Positions 29,074 through 36,610 of a stretch of 64,000 nt of DNA are shown in pieces; the stretch's first letter is position 1; every line of letters begins with the position of its first letter. The notes below the pieces were generated by a model, which made no database searches, was not told where the DNA came from, and saw only the letters and a list, made by a program, of their open reading frames with translations. The DNA is from Haloprofundus halophilus (GTDB lineage: Archaea > Halobacteriota > Halobacteria > Halobacteriales > Haloferacaceae): assembly GCF_003439925.1 (NCBI RefSeq), contig NZ_QQRR01000003.1, positions 1 through 64,000 on the forward strand. The letters are read 5' to 3'. The position numbers were made by a program, and so were the translations under genes.

Positions 29074-29379
29074 ATGACATCAGTCACTCACGACGAGGTC
29101 GAACCCATCACGGACCGCGTCCACCACAACTCGTGGTCGGCGAACCTCGAGAAGCCGCAGCACGCCGCCGACCGCGAACTCGTGGTCGCTCAGGCGAAGG
29201 ACGCAGTCGAGCATACGGCCTCGGACCACCACGTGAATCTGGTGACGCATGGCGACCACGGGCATCCGGAGACGTACCTGTTCGCGGAACTGGAAGCTGC
29301 GTTTGGAGACGACGCGACGTGGGAGTACGTCGAGCAGTGCGGGTGCGGCGGGCACGTGACGCGCGTCCACGTCCAGTAG
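29074..29379 (+). CDS. CGCGG-type small protein, candidate radical-SAM-modified RiPP precursor
   Basis: A 101-residue protein with a conserved N-terminal part (HHNSWSANLEKPQHAADRE) and a Cys/Gly C-terminus, EQCGCGGHVTRVHV. I recall haloarchaeal proteins with this CGCGG tail being annotated as putative rSAM-modified RiPP precursors, but I could not check this. Start at 29074 is preferred over 29017 because the latter runs through the palindrome. The five-residue CGCGG core would be the modified site. No radical SAM (CxxxCxxC) enzyme is visible in the window, so a maturation enzyme must be elsewhere if the call is right. His-rich N-terminal text would also suit metal binding. Confidence 0.65.
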   Translation: MTSVTHDEVEPITDRVHHNSWSANLEKPQHAADRELVVAQAKDAVEHTASDHHVNLVTHGDHGHPETYLFAELEAAFGDDATWEYVEQCGCGGHVTRVHVQ

Positions 29380-29399
29380 GCCGTCCGAGTTCCGACTAC

Positions 29400-30779
29400 T
29401 CACCGCGAGTCGGAGGCTCCCGACTCCGGTGTCGCTGCCGACTCCACCATCTCCTGGTCGGCACCCTCTGACGGAACGAACACGCCAACGAGCGAGTTCG
29501 GTGCGTGGTTTTTCACGACGCGAGCGAGGTTCGCCGCGAACAATCCAAACCCGACCAGTGCAACTGTGCCGCCGGCGACGACGACAGTAGACGGCAGACC
29601 GAGCGGTGCATCGAGCGCGACGACGGCGCTCCCGAACAGAATCGTCCAGAAGTCGGCAGCTGCGATGCGGTGGTCGTAGAGGTCGTCTATCATTGGCACT
29701 TTTTCGAACCCGAGACGGTCGCTGTACCGGTGGACCCAGACGATGAACGGGACGATGTGGTACAGCGAACCCATGACGACGAATCCGATTACGCCGACGA
29801 GGAGCAGATGAGACGCGCCTTCGGGTCCGAAGAGAGCCGCGGGGGACACCGGATTCCGAAGCCACGTCGGGACGGTGACGAGAGCCCACAGCGCCATCGC
29901 GGCGGCGACGACGGCGTACCGAGAGAGCATAGGCGTCCGTTCGACCCTCGTCTCGTAGAGCCGTCGTCCGAGGATGACGCCGAACGAGAGAATCCCGGCC
30001 AGCACGAGCGCCGCTCCCGCGCGAGCGACGCCGAGGTTCCCGAACAGCCGCCCCGTCGCGAGTAGCAACACGCCGAGAGGGTAGCCGGTCTCCTCGAAAC
30101 GACGGAGGTAGTGGTCGACGCCGCGGAGCTCCGTCTGCGTGAACATCGTGCCGAGTTGGTAGAGCGCGCCGAGGACAGTCGTCAGCACGGCGCCGAATAC
30201 CGCGAGCGTAGCGTGGGCAGCGAGCAGTTGCGAGTGGGTAACGCCGGCGATCGGAAGAATCGGCGTGGCAAAGTTGAGCGCGAGCAGCAAGCCGGCGGCC
30301 GTGACGAGGACGAAAAAGCCGAGCGCGAGCGCGAAGTGGCGCTCGGTCACGTCGAGACTCTCGACCGTGGCGAGCGTCCGACCCAGATTGTAGACGAACG
30401 TCCAGAAGCCGCAGAGCATGAGGAACCCAAAGACGGGCAGAACGGAGACCCGAGAGGAGACGAACGCGCCGGCGACTCCGAGAACGCCCGCGGTGACGAG
30501 CCACAGTTGCGCCGAAGCGAGGCGCCGAGAGTAAAGCGGGACGTTCGACCAGACGGGGACGAACTGCGTCATCGCACCCATTATCGTGACGCACACCCAC
30601 CCGGCGAGCAACAGGTGAACGTGCGCGAGTCTGACGAGTCCGAGGGGGACGCCCGCGGCGGCCGACACGCCGGCCAGACCGCCGAGAAGGAGCAACGCAA
30701 GCCCCACGAGGAAGTGTCGAAGCGGAATCGTCATCGGCGGCTGTTGGTCGGTGTCGATGGTTCCCGGAACGACGCTCAT
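29400..30779 (-). CDS. Heme-copper-oxidase subunit I-like / NnrS-like polytopic membrane protein
   Basis: A 459-residue protein with about 12 membrane segments. The pattern of intramembrane His residues resembles heme-copper oxidase subunit I: LAHVHLLLAGWVCVTIMGAMTQF in the first part, AAHATLAVFGAVL in the middle and GSLYHIVPFIVWVHRY near the end. It is shorter than cytochrome oxidases and I cannot identify the HHx copper triad. NnrS-type proteins, involved in nitric oxide tolerance, have a similar layout. Located beside nirK and co-regulated by the same palindrome, it may handle NO or electrons during nitrite reduction; this is inference. Confidence 0.62.
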   Translation of the reverse strand: MSVVPGTIDTDQQPPMTIPLRHFLVGLALLLLGGLAGVSAAAGVPLGLVRLAHVHLLLAGWVCVTIMGAMTQFVPVWSNVPLYSRRLASAQLWLVTAGVLGVAGAFVSSRVSVLPVFGFLMLCGFWTFVYNLGRTLATVESLDVTERHFALALGFFVLVTAAGLLLALNFATPILPIAGVTHSQLLAAHATLAVFGAVLTTVLGALYQLGTMFTQTELRGVDHYLRRFEETGYPLGVLLLATGRLFGNLGVARAGAALVLAGILSFGVILGRRLYETRVERTPMLSRYAVVAAAMALWALVTVPTWLRNPVSPAALFGPEGASHLLLVGVIGFVVMGSLYHIVPFIVWVHRYSDRLGFEKVPMIDDLYDHRIAAADFWTILFGSAVVALDAPLGLPSTVVVAGGTVALVGFGLFAANLARVVKNHAPNSLVGVFVPSEGADQEMVESAATPESGASDSR

Positions 30780-30818
30780 ACTACGCGGATACGAAACCGG
30801 GCACCCTCCAGTTAGTCG

Positions 30819-30830
30819 CGAATATGTTCG
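30819..30830. promoter_or_regulatory. CGAA-N4-TTCG palindrome upstream of the oxidase-like gene
   Basis: CGAATATGTTCG, with perfect CGAA/TTCG arms, begins 40 bp upstream of the ATG at 30779 (minus strand). Confidence 0.65.
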
Positions 30831-30888
30831 GAGATGCTCTCGAACGCGTGACGACGGGTGTTCTCCTCGCTCGTACTCTCTCGGGTCG

Positions 30889-31545
30889 TCAGGCGGCGTC
30901 CGACGGCGCGTTCCACTGGGGAATCCTCTCGGCGAACTGTTTGATGACTTTCTCCTCGGCGCGATGGAGCGACTCGCTGACCGTCGATTTCGCGGCTCCG
31001 ACTTCCTCGGCGAGTTCGGTGAGGGTGCAGGTGCGGGGCGTGTCGTAGTACCCGTTCCGGAGCGCGGCGACCAGCAGTTCTCGCTGTCGCTCGGTCAGAA
31101 GCTGTTCCGAGTCGACCGACTCGTAGAGGTAGACGACGTCGAACGACATGCCGAACTGTTCGAACTGCGTGCGTAGCATCGACAGCTGTTCGTGCGGTGC
31201 GACCACCTCGAGCGTAGCCCGCCCCGCTTCGATGTCGATGGGTAGCTCGAACGGGAGTCCAACCTCTCGCAGCGAGAGGAGCAAGAGCGGCTGCGTCGTC
31301 GAGAACTGCACGAGGACCGATCGCTCGGTGCTCTCGAGCGGTTCGATATCGGTGACGCCGTCCAACGACTCCATCTCTCGGATAGTTCCCGCGAGGTCGG
31401 AGCCGACCACTTCGAGTAGACCGACTCCGCTCTCGTCGCCGGGGAGCGCGGCGAGAACCCGGAACGTCGTCTCGGGGAGGTCGCGCGAAAGGTCGCTGAT
31501 CCAGACACCGTCCGGGAGTTTGACGTCGAGTTTTGCTCGGGGCAT
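30889..31545 (-). CDS. HTH_10 (Bat/DmsR-like) transcriptional regulator
   Basis: A 218-residue bacterio-opsin-activator-type regulator. The C-terminal HTH_10 domain (residues ~155-205) begins LTERQRELLVAAL and contains YYDTPRTCTLTELAEEVG with KSTVSESLHRAEEKV as the recognition region. The N-terminal ~150 residues are the usual sensor-like half; unlike NarO-type regulators I see no Cys cluster there. It is divergent from a DUF2249 gene with a 20-bp CGAA-N4-TTCG palindrome between them, so it is a good candidate for the island's regulator and may autoregulate. A half-similar TGAATATGTTCG sits just before its ATG. Confidence 0.82.
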   Translation of the reverse strand: MPRAKLDVKLPDGVWISDLSRDLPETTFRVLAALPGDESGVGLLEVVGSDLAGTIREMESLDGVTDIEPLESTERSVLVQFSTTQPLLLLSLREVGLPFELPIDIEAGRATLEVVAPHEQLSMLRTQFEQFGMSFDVVYLYESVDSEQLLTERQRELLVAALRNGYYDTPRTCTLTELAEEVGAAKSTVSESLHRAEEKVIKQFAERIPQWNAPSDAA

Positions 31546-31589
31546 GGAGTGAATATGTTCGGACGTAGTCGCGACTACTACAAGAGTTC

Positions 31590-31609
31590 TTCCCGAACTT
31601 GTTCGGGAA
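31590..31609. promoter_or_regulatory. 20-bp CGAA-N4-TTCG palindrome between HTH_10 and DUF2249 genes
   Basis: The arms TTCCCGAAC and GTTCGGGAA pair perfectly around a TT centre; the core is 31594-31605. It lies 45 bp from the leftward ATG (31545) and 35 bp from the rightward ATG (31644). This is the longest palindrome of the set and so a likely primary operator. Confidence 0.7.
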
Positions 31610-31643
31610 AAGGCTCGGGGCCGTTCGCCGTGTCCGAGAGAGT

Positions 31644-31970
31644 ATGAACGGGAAATCCGGTTGGCTCGACCCGCTCAGCGACACGAGTGCTCCACTCGAC
31701 GGACCGTACGAGGTGCTCGACGTTCGGGAACTCGGACCGCCTCACCCGCTCAAGCAAACACTCGAACGTCTCGCGGAACTGGACGGCGACATCGTACTCG
31801 TACAGGTCAACGACCGCGCCCCGCAACACCTGTTTCCGAGGCTTCGGAAGCGCGGATACGAGTTCGTCACCGTCGACGACGGAGACGCCGTCGTGACTGC
31901 GATCTGGCGTCTCCCCGCGGAGTCGGACTCCGCTCCAGTTCGGACGGTATCCGAACATAATCGGCACTAA
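31644..31970 (+). CDS. DUF2249 protein
   Basis: A 108-residue protein. The DUF2249 fold is clear from VLDVRELGPPHPLKQTLERL and the IVLVQVNDRAPQHLFPRL stretch with the conserved Asp/Pro loop, ending in YEFVTVDDGDAVVTAIW. DUF2249 proteins occur in denitrification and NO-stress loci and have no established chemistry that I can cite. Start at 31644 chosen by spacing from the palindrome. Followed 32 bp later by a second DUF2249 gene in the same direction. Confidence 0.8.
   Translation: MNGKSGWLDPLSDTSAPLDGPYEVLDVRELGPPHPLKQTLERLAELDGDIVLVQVNDRAPQHLFPRLRKRGYEFVTVDDGDAVVTAIWRLPAESDSAPVRTVSEHNRH
31952..31963. promoter_or_regulatory. Degenerate CGAA-N4-TTCG-like site
   Basis: CGAACATAATCG matches seven of the eight core bases. 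It ends 40 bp before the ATG at 32003, the same spacing as the perfect sites, although it overlaps the end of the preceding coding sequence. Confidence 0.4.
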
Positions 31971-32002
31971 CGCTACCGGCTAGCATCTGATACTCGCAGG
32001 TG

Positions 32003-32239
32003 ATGAGTACAGATACTCCGGCCGACGCGACCCGACGACTCGACGTGCGAACCATCGACGGTGAACCGTTCAGCGACATCATGAGTGCGCTCTCCGGTCT
32101 CGACGACGACGAGACTCTCCTCTTGGTCAACAGCTTCGAGCCGAAGCCGCTCTACGTAGTCTTGAAAAACAAGGGGTTCGACTACGAATCGAATCAGATT
32201 GGACCCGAGGAGTGGCACGTCAGAATCACACGGACGTGA
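32003..32239 (+). CDS. DUF2249 protein, short
   Basis: A 78-residue single-domain DUF2249 protein. The motif LDVRTIDGEPFSDIMSALSGL is followed by TLLLVNSFEPKPLYVVLKNKGF with the conserved Pro-Leu loop and a C-terminal GPEEWHVRITR that matches the DUF2249 end of the next gene and of the Mrp fusion (PEEW/PETW). ATG at 32003 preferred; a GTG directly before it (32000) is in frame. Function unknown, probably co-expressed with its neighbours. Confidence 0.8.
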   Translation: MSTDTPADATRRLDVRTIDGEPFSDIMSALSGLDDDETLLLVNSFEPKPLYVVLKNKGFDYESNQIGPEEWHVRITRT

Positions 32240-32336
32240 GGCGGAACCCCACGATTTCACCCGTGGGTGACTGACACGGGCGAACTGACGGTTGCGAGTT
32301 CCCCTCGATGCCGAACTACGCGTAGTGAATCGGAAA

Positions 32337-32350
32337 CCGAACGGGTTCGG
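32337..32350. promoter_or_regulatory. CGAA-N4-TTCG palindrome upstream of the DUF2249-cupin gene
   Basis: CCGAACGGGTTCGG has perfect 6-bp arms around GG. It ends 40 bp before the ATG at 32390. Confidence 0.65.
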
Positions 32351-32389
32351 GGAAACCTACGTTCTTCGAACCAACGTAGTCGGGGTCGC

Positions 32390-32929
32390 ATGACGACACT
32401 CGACGTTCGTGACGTGCCGCCGGCCGAGCGCCACCCGAAGATTCTGCACGCGTTTGCCGCGCTCGAACCCGGTGAGGCGCTCGAACTGGTGAACGACCAC
32501 GAACCGAAGCCGCTGTTTTACGAGATGCAGGCCGAGGTGGCGGAGTTCGACGCCGCCGGCTACGAATCGGAACAACGAAGCCCGGAGGAGTGGGTCGCCC
32601 GGTTCCCGAAGAAGCCCGCGACCCGGGTTCGCTCGCTCGACGAGTTGGAGAGCACCCCGCACGCGAACGTCTTTCCGGGCGAGGAGCCGAAGACGGTCCG
32701 GCTCCGTCTCGCCGCGGGCGAGCGCGTGCCGGCGCACAGCCATCCCGACCGCCAGATCGTCGTCTACCTCGTCTCCGGTCGCTTGGCTCTGGATCTCGAC
32801 GAGGAGACGCTCGGACTCGAACCGGGTGACGTCGTTCGGTTCGACGGCGACCGCGAGGTGTCACCGCGCGCGGTGACCGACTCCACCGCCCTGCTCGTGC
32901 TCGCTACGCGGAGTTCCGAAGACGGCTGA
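32390..32929 (+). CDS. DUF2249-cupin fusion protein
   Basis: A 179-residue two-domain protein. Residues 1-75 are a DUF2249 domain (LDVRDVPPAERHPKILHAF, LVNDHEPKPLFYEM, SPEEWVARF). Residues ~95-175 are a small cupin: VPAHSHPDRQIVVYLVSGRL with two metal His and a Glu-free motif 1, then LEPGDVVRFDGD as motif 2. Cupins of this size bind a divalent metal and act as sensors or small enzymes. The fusion links DUF2249 to a metal site, which may hint at its function. It is convergent to nirK, with 69 bp between the two stops. Confidence 0.82.
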   Translation: MTTLDVRDVPPAERHPKILHAFAALEPGEALELVNDHEPKPLFYEMQAEVAEFDAAGYESEQRSPEEWVARFPKKPATRVRSLDELESTPHANVFPGEEPKTVRLRLAAGERVPAHSHPDRQIVVYLVSGRLALDLDEETLGLEPGDVVRFDGDREVSPRAVTDSTALLVLATRSSEDG

Positions 32930-32998
32930 GCTCAACCGCGAGCCCGGGAGAAAACACGGGTTTCGAACGGGTTCGACGCCGGAGCGTGCGGTCTCGCC

Positions 32999-34087
32999 TC
33001 ACTCCTCGGGGTCGAACAGTTCGTCGTTCGCCGGACCCTCCGCGCTGAGTACCGCGAGCGCACCCTTTCGAGCCACCCGCGAGAGCGCGTGGTCGACGAG
33101 CTTGTAGTCGCCGGGCACCGGGAACTGAGCCGTAACCACGGCGGCGCTGCCGGCCAGAACGGGCGTCGTCTGAACGTAGCGCTGCGGTTCTGAGGCGAGT
33201 GCGCCCTGCGCGTACACCTCGTCCCAGACGCCGCCGATGGCGTGGAAACTGCTGAAGAGGTTCGGTCCGCCGACGGCGTAGTAGATGCGTACCGTCTCGT
33301 CGGTGCGAACGCGCATCTCGTCGTAGTTCTGCGGGCCGATGGCCTGCTTCTCGCCGTTGATGAGGACGTACGTCGGATTTTCGGCGGCCATCTTCTCGAA
33401 GTCGAACTCGTGGTGGCCCTCGTCACCGGCGGTCCCGTTCGTGTACACCTCCATCTGTCCGAGGTAGAACTCCCGGTCGACCTCGGGCAGCCCCTCCTCG
33501 GGTTCGACGAGGATCAGGCCGAACATCCCCGACGAGATGTGGTAATCGACGTTCGCCACGGCGCAGTGGTAGACGAACGCACCCGGGAAGGTCACCTTGA
33601 ACCGCAGGTGCTTCTCCTCGCCGGGGTTGACCGTCGTCGCCTCCGCCCCGCCGCCCGGACCGCGGACGGCGTGGAAGTCGACGTTGTGCGCCATCGTGCT
33701 GCTCTCGTGGTTTCGGACGGTTAGCTCGACCGTGTCGCCGACGCGCGTCCGGATGAACGGGCCGGGGACCTGGTCGTTGAACGTCATGTACGTGAACGTG
33801 ACGCCGGGTTCGATCTCCGCGACGACCTCCCGAGTCTCCAGTTCCACGGGTATCGTCGCCGGCTCCGACCGAGTGATCGGCTTCGGGACGTCCCGCGGGT
33901 CGGCGGCGACGCGGTCGACGTCGACTGGCTTCGCGGCCCCGAGTGACGGCTCGTCGATACCGACGTCGAGCGGCCCCGATACCTGCAAGTCGTTCGTCGG
34001 CGAGCCGACGGTACAACCCGCGAGTGCGCCGGCGGTACCGACGGCCATCCCTTGCAATACGCGGCGTCGAGTGGTGGTGTACGTCAT
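32999..34087 (-). CDS. nirK: Copper-containing nitrite reductase NirK
   Basis: A 362-residue two-cupredoxin enzyme. The type 1/type 2 copper ligands appear in order: His and His in MAHNVDFHAVRG with the catalytic Asp between them, His-Cys in VYHCAVANVDYHISSGMFG with the later His and Met, and the last type 2 His in SSFHAIGGVWDEV. The N-terminus has a twin Arg and lipobox (TTRRRVLQG, then ALAGC), so it is a Tat lipoprotein on the outer face of the membrane. It reduces nitrite to NO. It is divergent from the halocyanin, its probable electron donor, with 116 bp between. Confidence 0.95.
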   Translation of the reverse strand: MTYTTTRRRVLQGMAVGTAGALAGCTVGSPTNDLQVSGPLDVGIDEPSLGAAKPVDVDRVAADPRDVPKPITRSEPATIPVELETREVVAEIEPGVTFTYMTFNDQVPGPFIRTRVGDTVELTVRNHESSTMAHNVDFHAVRGPGGGAEATTVNPGEEKHLRFKVTFPGAFVYHCAVANVDYHISSGMFGLILVEPEEGLPEVDREFYLGQMEVYTNGTAGDEGHHEFDFEKMAAENPTYVLINGEKQAIGPQNYDEMRVRTDETVRIYYAVGGPNLFSSFHAIGGVWDEVYAQGALASEPQRYVQTTPVLAGSAAVVTAQFPVPGDYKLVDHALSRVARKGALAVLSAEGPANDELFDPEE

Positions 34088-34203
34088 CGTTTTTGCTCCG
34101 GTATATCAGGCTTCGAGTCGGATTTCTATATAAAAAGAGGCTGATTCCCACTCACCGAGAATTGGATAGTTTATTTAACTTGTTACGGCGGCTCTCTCCA
34201 TCT
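34088..34203. promoter_or_regulatory. Divergent promoter of nirK and halocyanin
   Basis: Leftward TATA: a TTTATATAG-like box at about 34123-34133, roughly 40 bp before the nirK ATG. Rightward TATA: TTTATTTAA at 34169-34177, about 30 bp before the halocyanin ATG. I find no CGAA-N4-TTCG site here, unlike the neighbouring genes. Confidence 0.55.
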
Positions 34204-35211
34204 ATGACCACAAGTGCAGCGAATCAGACTCCCGCTTGCAGCCGACGGACGCTCCTTCGGGCCGGCGCCGGAGTGACGCTCGGAGCCGCCGCCCTCGGCG
34301 CGGTCTCGGAACCGGCGAGAGCCGCGAGCGACCCCGACGAGTTCGAGGCGTGGTTCGAAAACGTCGACAACTACGACGGAATCGTCGACGAGCGGGGCAA
34401 CTCCACCGTCACGGTCACCGTCGGAGCGCCGGGCAACGGCGGTGACTTCGCGTACGAACCCGCGGCCGTGCGCGTCGACCCCGGAGCGACGGTGGTCTGG
34501 GAGTGGACCGGAGCGGGCGGCGTCCACAACGTGCTCGCCGAGGACGACGCCTACGAGAGCGAGATGCTCGACGAGGCGGGCGCGACGTTCGAGCAGACGT
34601 TCGACAACGAGGGAATCAGCCGCTACTCGTGTCTCCCGCACGTGTCGATGGGGATGAAAGGCGCCGTCGTCGTCGGCGGCGTCGGCGCCGGCGACGCGCC
34701 GCCGGAGGTCGACTACGGAGACTGGTTCGACCGTGTCGATAACTTCGACGGGACGGTCGATATGACCGGCCAGGACGCGGTTCGTATCGCGGTCGGGGCG
34801 GCGGGCAACGGCGGTAACTTCGCGTTCGAGCCGGCGGCGGTCCGCATCGACCCCGGGACGACGGTCGTCTGGGAGTGGACAGGGGAAGGCGACGCACACA
34901 GCCTCGCGTCCGTCGACGGAAACTTCGAGGCCGACCTGGTGGAGGCGGCGGGGTCGACGTTCGCGCTCCGATTCGACGGCGTCGGCATCAGCAAGTACAC
35001 CTGTCCATCTCACGCCCCGGAGGCGATGCGCGGCGCCATCGTCGTCGGGGATCCGATGGCGGGCCTCGTCGACGTTCCGATGACGACCGCGCTCACAGGT
35101 GCCGGCATCCTCGGCGCTGCGCTCTCGCCGCTGGCGTTCGCGGCGTTTCTCGCACTTCGGGGAACTGGGGAGGACCCGTCAGAAGAGACGGTAAACTCGG
35201 ACCGTCGGTAA
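34204..35211 (+). CDS. Two-domain membrane-anchored halocyanin (blue copper protein)
   Basis: A 335-residue protein with a Tat signal (SRRTLLRAGAG), two tandem plastocyanin-like domains and a C-terminal membrane helix (ALTGAGILGAALSPLAF). Type 1 copper ligands of domain 1: His in GGVHNVLAE, Cys-x-x-His in YSCLPHVSMGM with the Met. Domain 2: His in DAHSLAS, Cys and His in YTCPSHAPEAM with the Met. The two domains share NFDGTVD/NYDGIVD starts and AGNGG loops, indicating duplication. Both copper sites look intact. It probably passes electrons to NirK from a cytochrome b/Rieske-type complex. Confidence 0.9.
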   Translation: MTTSAANQTPACSRRTLLRAGAGVTLGAAALGAVSEPARAASDPDEFEAWFENVDNYDGIVDERGNSTVTVTVGAPGNGGDFAYEPAAVRVDPGATVVWEWTGAGGVHNVLAEDDAYESEMLDEAGATFEQTFDNEGISRYSCLPHVSMGMKGAVVVGGVGAGDAPPEVDYGDWFDRVDNFDGTVDMTGQDAVRIAVGAAGNGGNFAFEPAAVRIDPGTTVVWEWTGEGDAHSLASVDGNFEADLVEAAGSTFALRFDGVGISKYTCPSHAPEAMRGAIVVGDPMAGLVDVPMTTALTGAGILGAALSPLAFAAFLALRGTGEDPSEETVNSDRR

Positions 35212-35307
35212 GGGGTCGAAACCGTCGCGGACGAGCGACCGCTGTTTCTCGGACTCCTCCCCGTACTGCGACGGTTCCGCGGTAAATCGCGCCCGAACGG
35301 CCGCTCT

Positions 35308-36609
35308 CTACGGCCGCTGCGTCCGTGCCATCCACGTCTCCGGATTCTGTCGTTTCACCTGGAACGACTCCAGTTCGCCCTCCTCGCCGATCACCTTCTG
35401 CAGATACTCTCGCACTGGTGTCGGATCGCGGTCGCTGATGACGAAGAACTGTTCGCCGGTCTGCACGCCCTCGAACGCCTCTCTCACGCGCTCACGGCGT
35501 TTCTCCGGCGGCACACCGCGCAGATCGACGGCCCCCGTTGGCACGTCCACGGACCAGATCTCTTCGATTCGGTCCTGCACTGCGGTCCCCAACTCCCGCG
35601 CGTACTCGGTCACTCCATCCGGCGTCGGTCGCGGCGTCTCCTGCATCGTCGGCGTAAACGGAATCTCCGCGAGCACCGGCACCTCCAAGGCCGCTACTGG
35701 ATCCGCACCCTCGAACAGCTCGTGGGGGTGGCCACACTCCTCGCAGACGAACTCGCCCATGTTCACGACGACGCCGAGCACCGGGACGTCGTTCTCCTCG
35801 AACAATTGGAGGGAGCGATGCGTATCGGATACAGCGGCGTGGAACGGCGTCGTAACGAAGACGACACCGTCGACGGGGACGTCCTGAAGCGTCGTGAGCG
35901 CGACGTCTCCGGTCCCCGGCGGTAGGTCCAGCACGACGGTGTCGGGCTCCGACCAAGCGGTCTCCTCGAATAGTTCCGAGAGGGCGTCGTGGGCCATCGC
36001 CCCGCGCCAGGCCAGCGGTGCGCTCGAAGACAACAGCCCGACGCTCATCACTTCGAGGCCGTCGGCGTCGACCGGAATCGGGTTGCCGTCCTCGTCGGAG
36101 TAGACCGGCCCACTGACCGACAGTAACTCCGGAACGTTCGGGCCGTGGATATCCGCGTCGAACAGCCCGACGTCTCGGCCGTCCGCTGCGAGGGCACAGG
36201 CCAGCGACGTTGCGACGGTCGTCTTGCCGACGCCGCCTTTCGCGCTGGCGACGGCGATTACGCGATCCGCAGTACCGATGCCGACCGCTCGGCCCTCCAT
36301 CTCCGGCCGCGACTTGACGTGCTCGACGTGGGCGCGCGCGACGCCGGGCACGTCCGAGACCGCGCGCATCAACGTCTCTGTCACCGACTGGGCTTCCTGG
36401 GGCGGGAAGTCGCTCAGGTCGGCATCGATGGTGAGGTGGCCGTCGTGTGCCCGGATGTCGTCTATCAGGCCGGCCTCGAAGACGGTCACGTCGGCCTCCG
36501 GGTCGCGGACCTGCCGCAACGCAGTCTCGACCTCGTCCACGTCGATAGATGTGATTTCTTCGCTATCCTGGTCGTCCGTTTCGTCGGTGCGTTGGTCGTC
36601 CTGTGCCAT
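35308..36609 (-). CDS. Mrp/NBP35-type P-loop ATPase with MIP18-like N-domain and DUF2249 C-domain
   Basis: A 433-residue three-part protein. Residues ~20-95 are a MIP18/DUF59-like domain, residues ~115-350 an Mrp P-loop ATPase (ASAKGGVGKTTVATSL; FDADIHGPN; LDLPPGTGDV) with a CEECG pair for cluster binding, and the last ~75 residues a DUF2249 domain (VDLRGVPPEKRRERVREAF, PETWMAR). Mrp proteins carry or insert Fe-S clusters. The DUF2249 tail is the same domain as in three genes next to nirK, a link between the two loci. Last gene of the nar operon, 1 bp after the HEAT-repeat gene. Confidence 0.88.
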   Translation of the reverse strand: MAQDDQRTDETDDQDSEEITSIDVDEVETALRQVRDPEADVTVFEAGLIDDIRAHDGHLTIDADLSDFPPQEAQSVTETLMRAVSDVPGVARAHVEHVKSRPEMEGRAVGIGTADRVIAVASAKGGVGKTTVATSLACALAADGRDVGLFDADIHGPNVPELLSVSGPVYSDEDGNPIPVDADGLEVMSVGLLSSSAPLAWRGAMAHDALSELFEETAWSEPDTVVLDLPPGTGDVALTTLQDVPVDGVVFVTTPFHAAVSDTHRSLQLFEENDVPVLGVVVNMGEFVCEECGHPHELFEGADPVAALEVPVLAEIPFTPTMQETPRPTPDGVTEYARELGTAVQDRIEEIWSVDVPTGAVDLRGVPPEKRRERVREAFEGVQTGEQFFVISDRDPTPVREYLQKVIGEEGELESFQVKRQNPETWMARTQRP

Positions 36610-36610
36610 G

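Noticed and set aside
31153..31168. CCGAACTGTTCGAAC, a CGAA/TTCG pair inside the HTH_10 coding sequence
   Set aside because: Spacer is 3 bases rather than 4 and it lies within a gene, far from any start codon, so I did not count it in the regulon.
31939..31956. TTCGGA-N5-TCCGAA inverted repeat near the end of the first DUF2249 gene
   Set aside because: Arms are in the opposite order from the regulon motif. The overlapping CGAACATAATCG with correct spacing is the better candidate.
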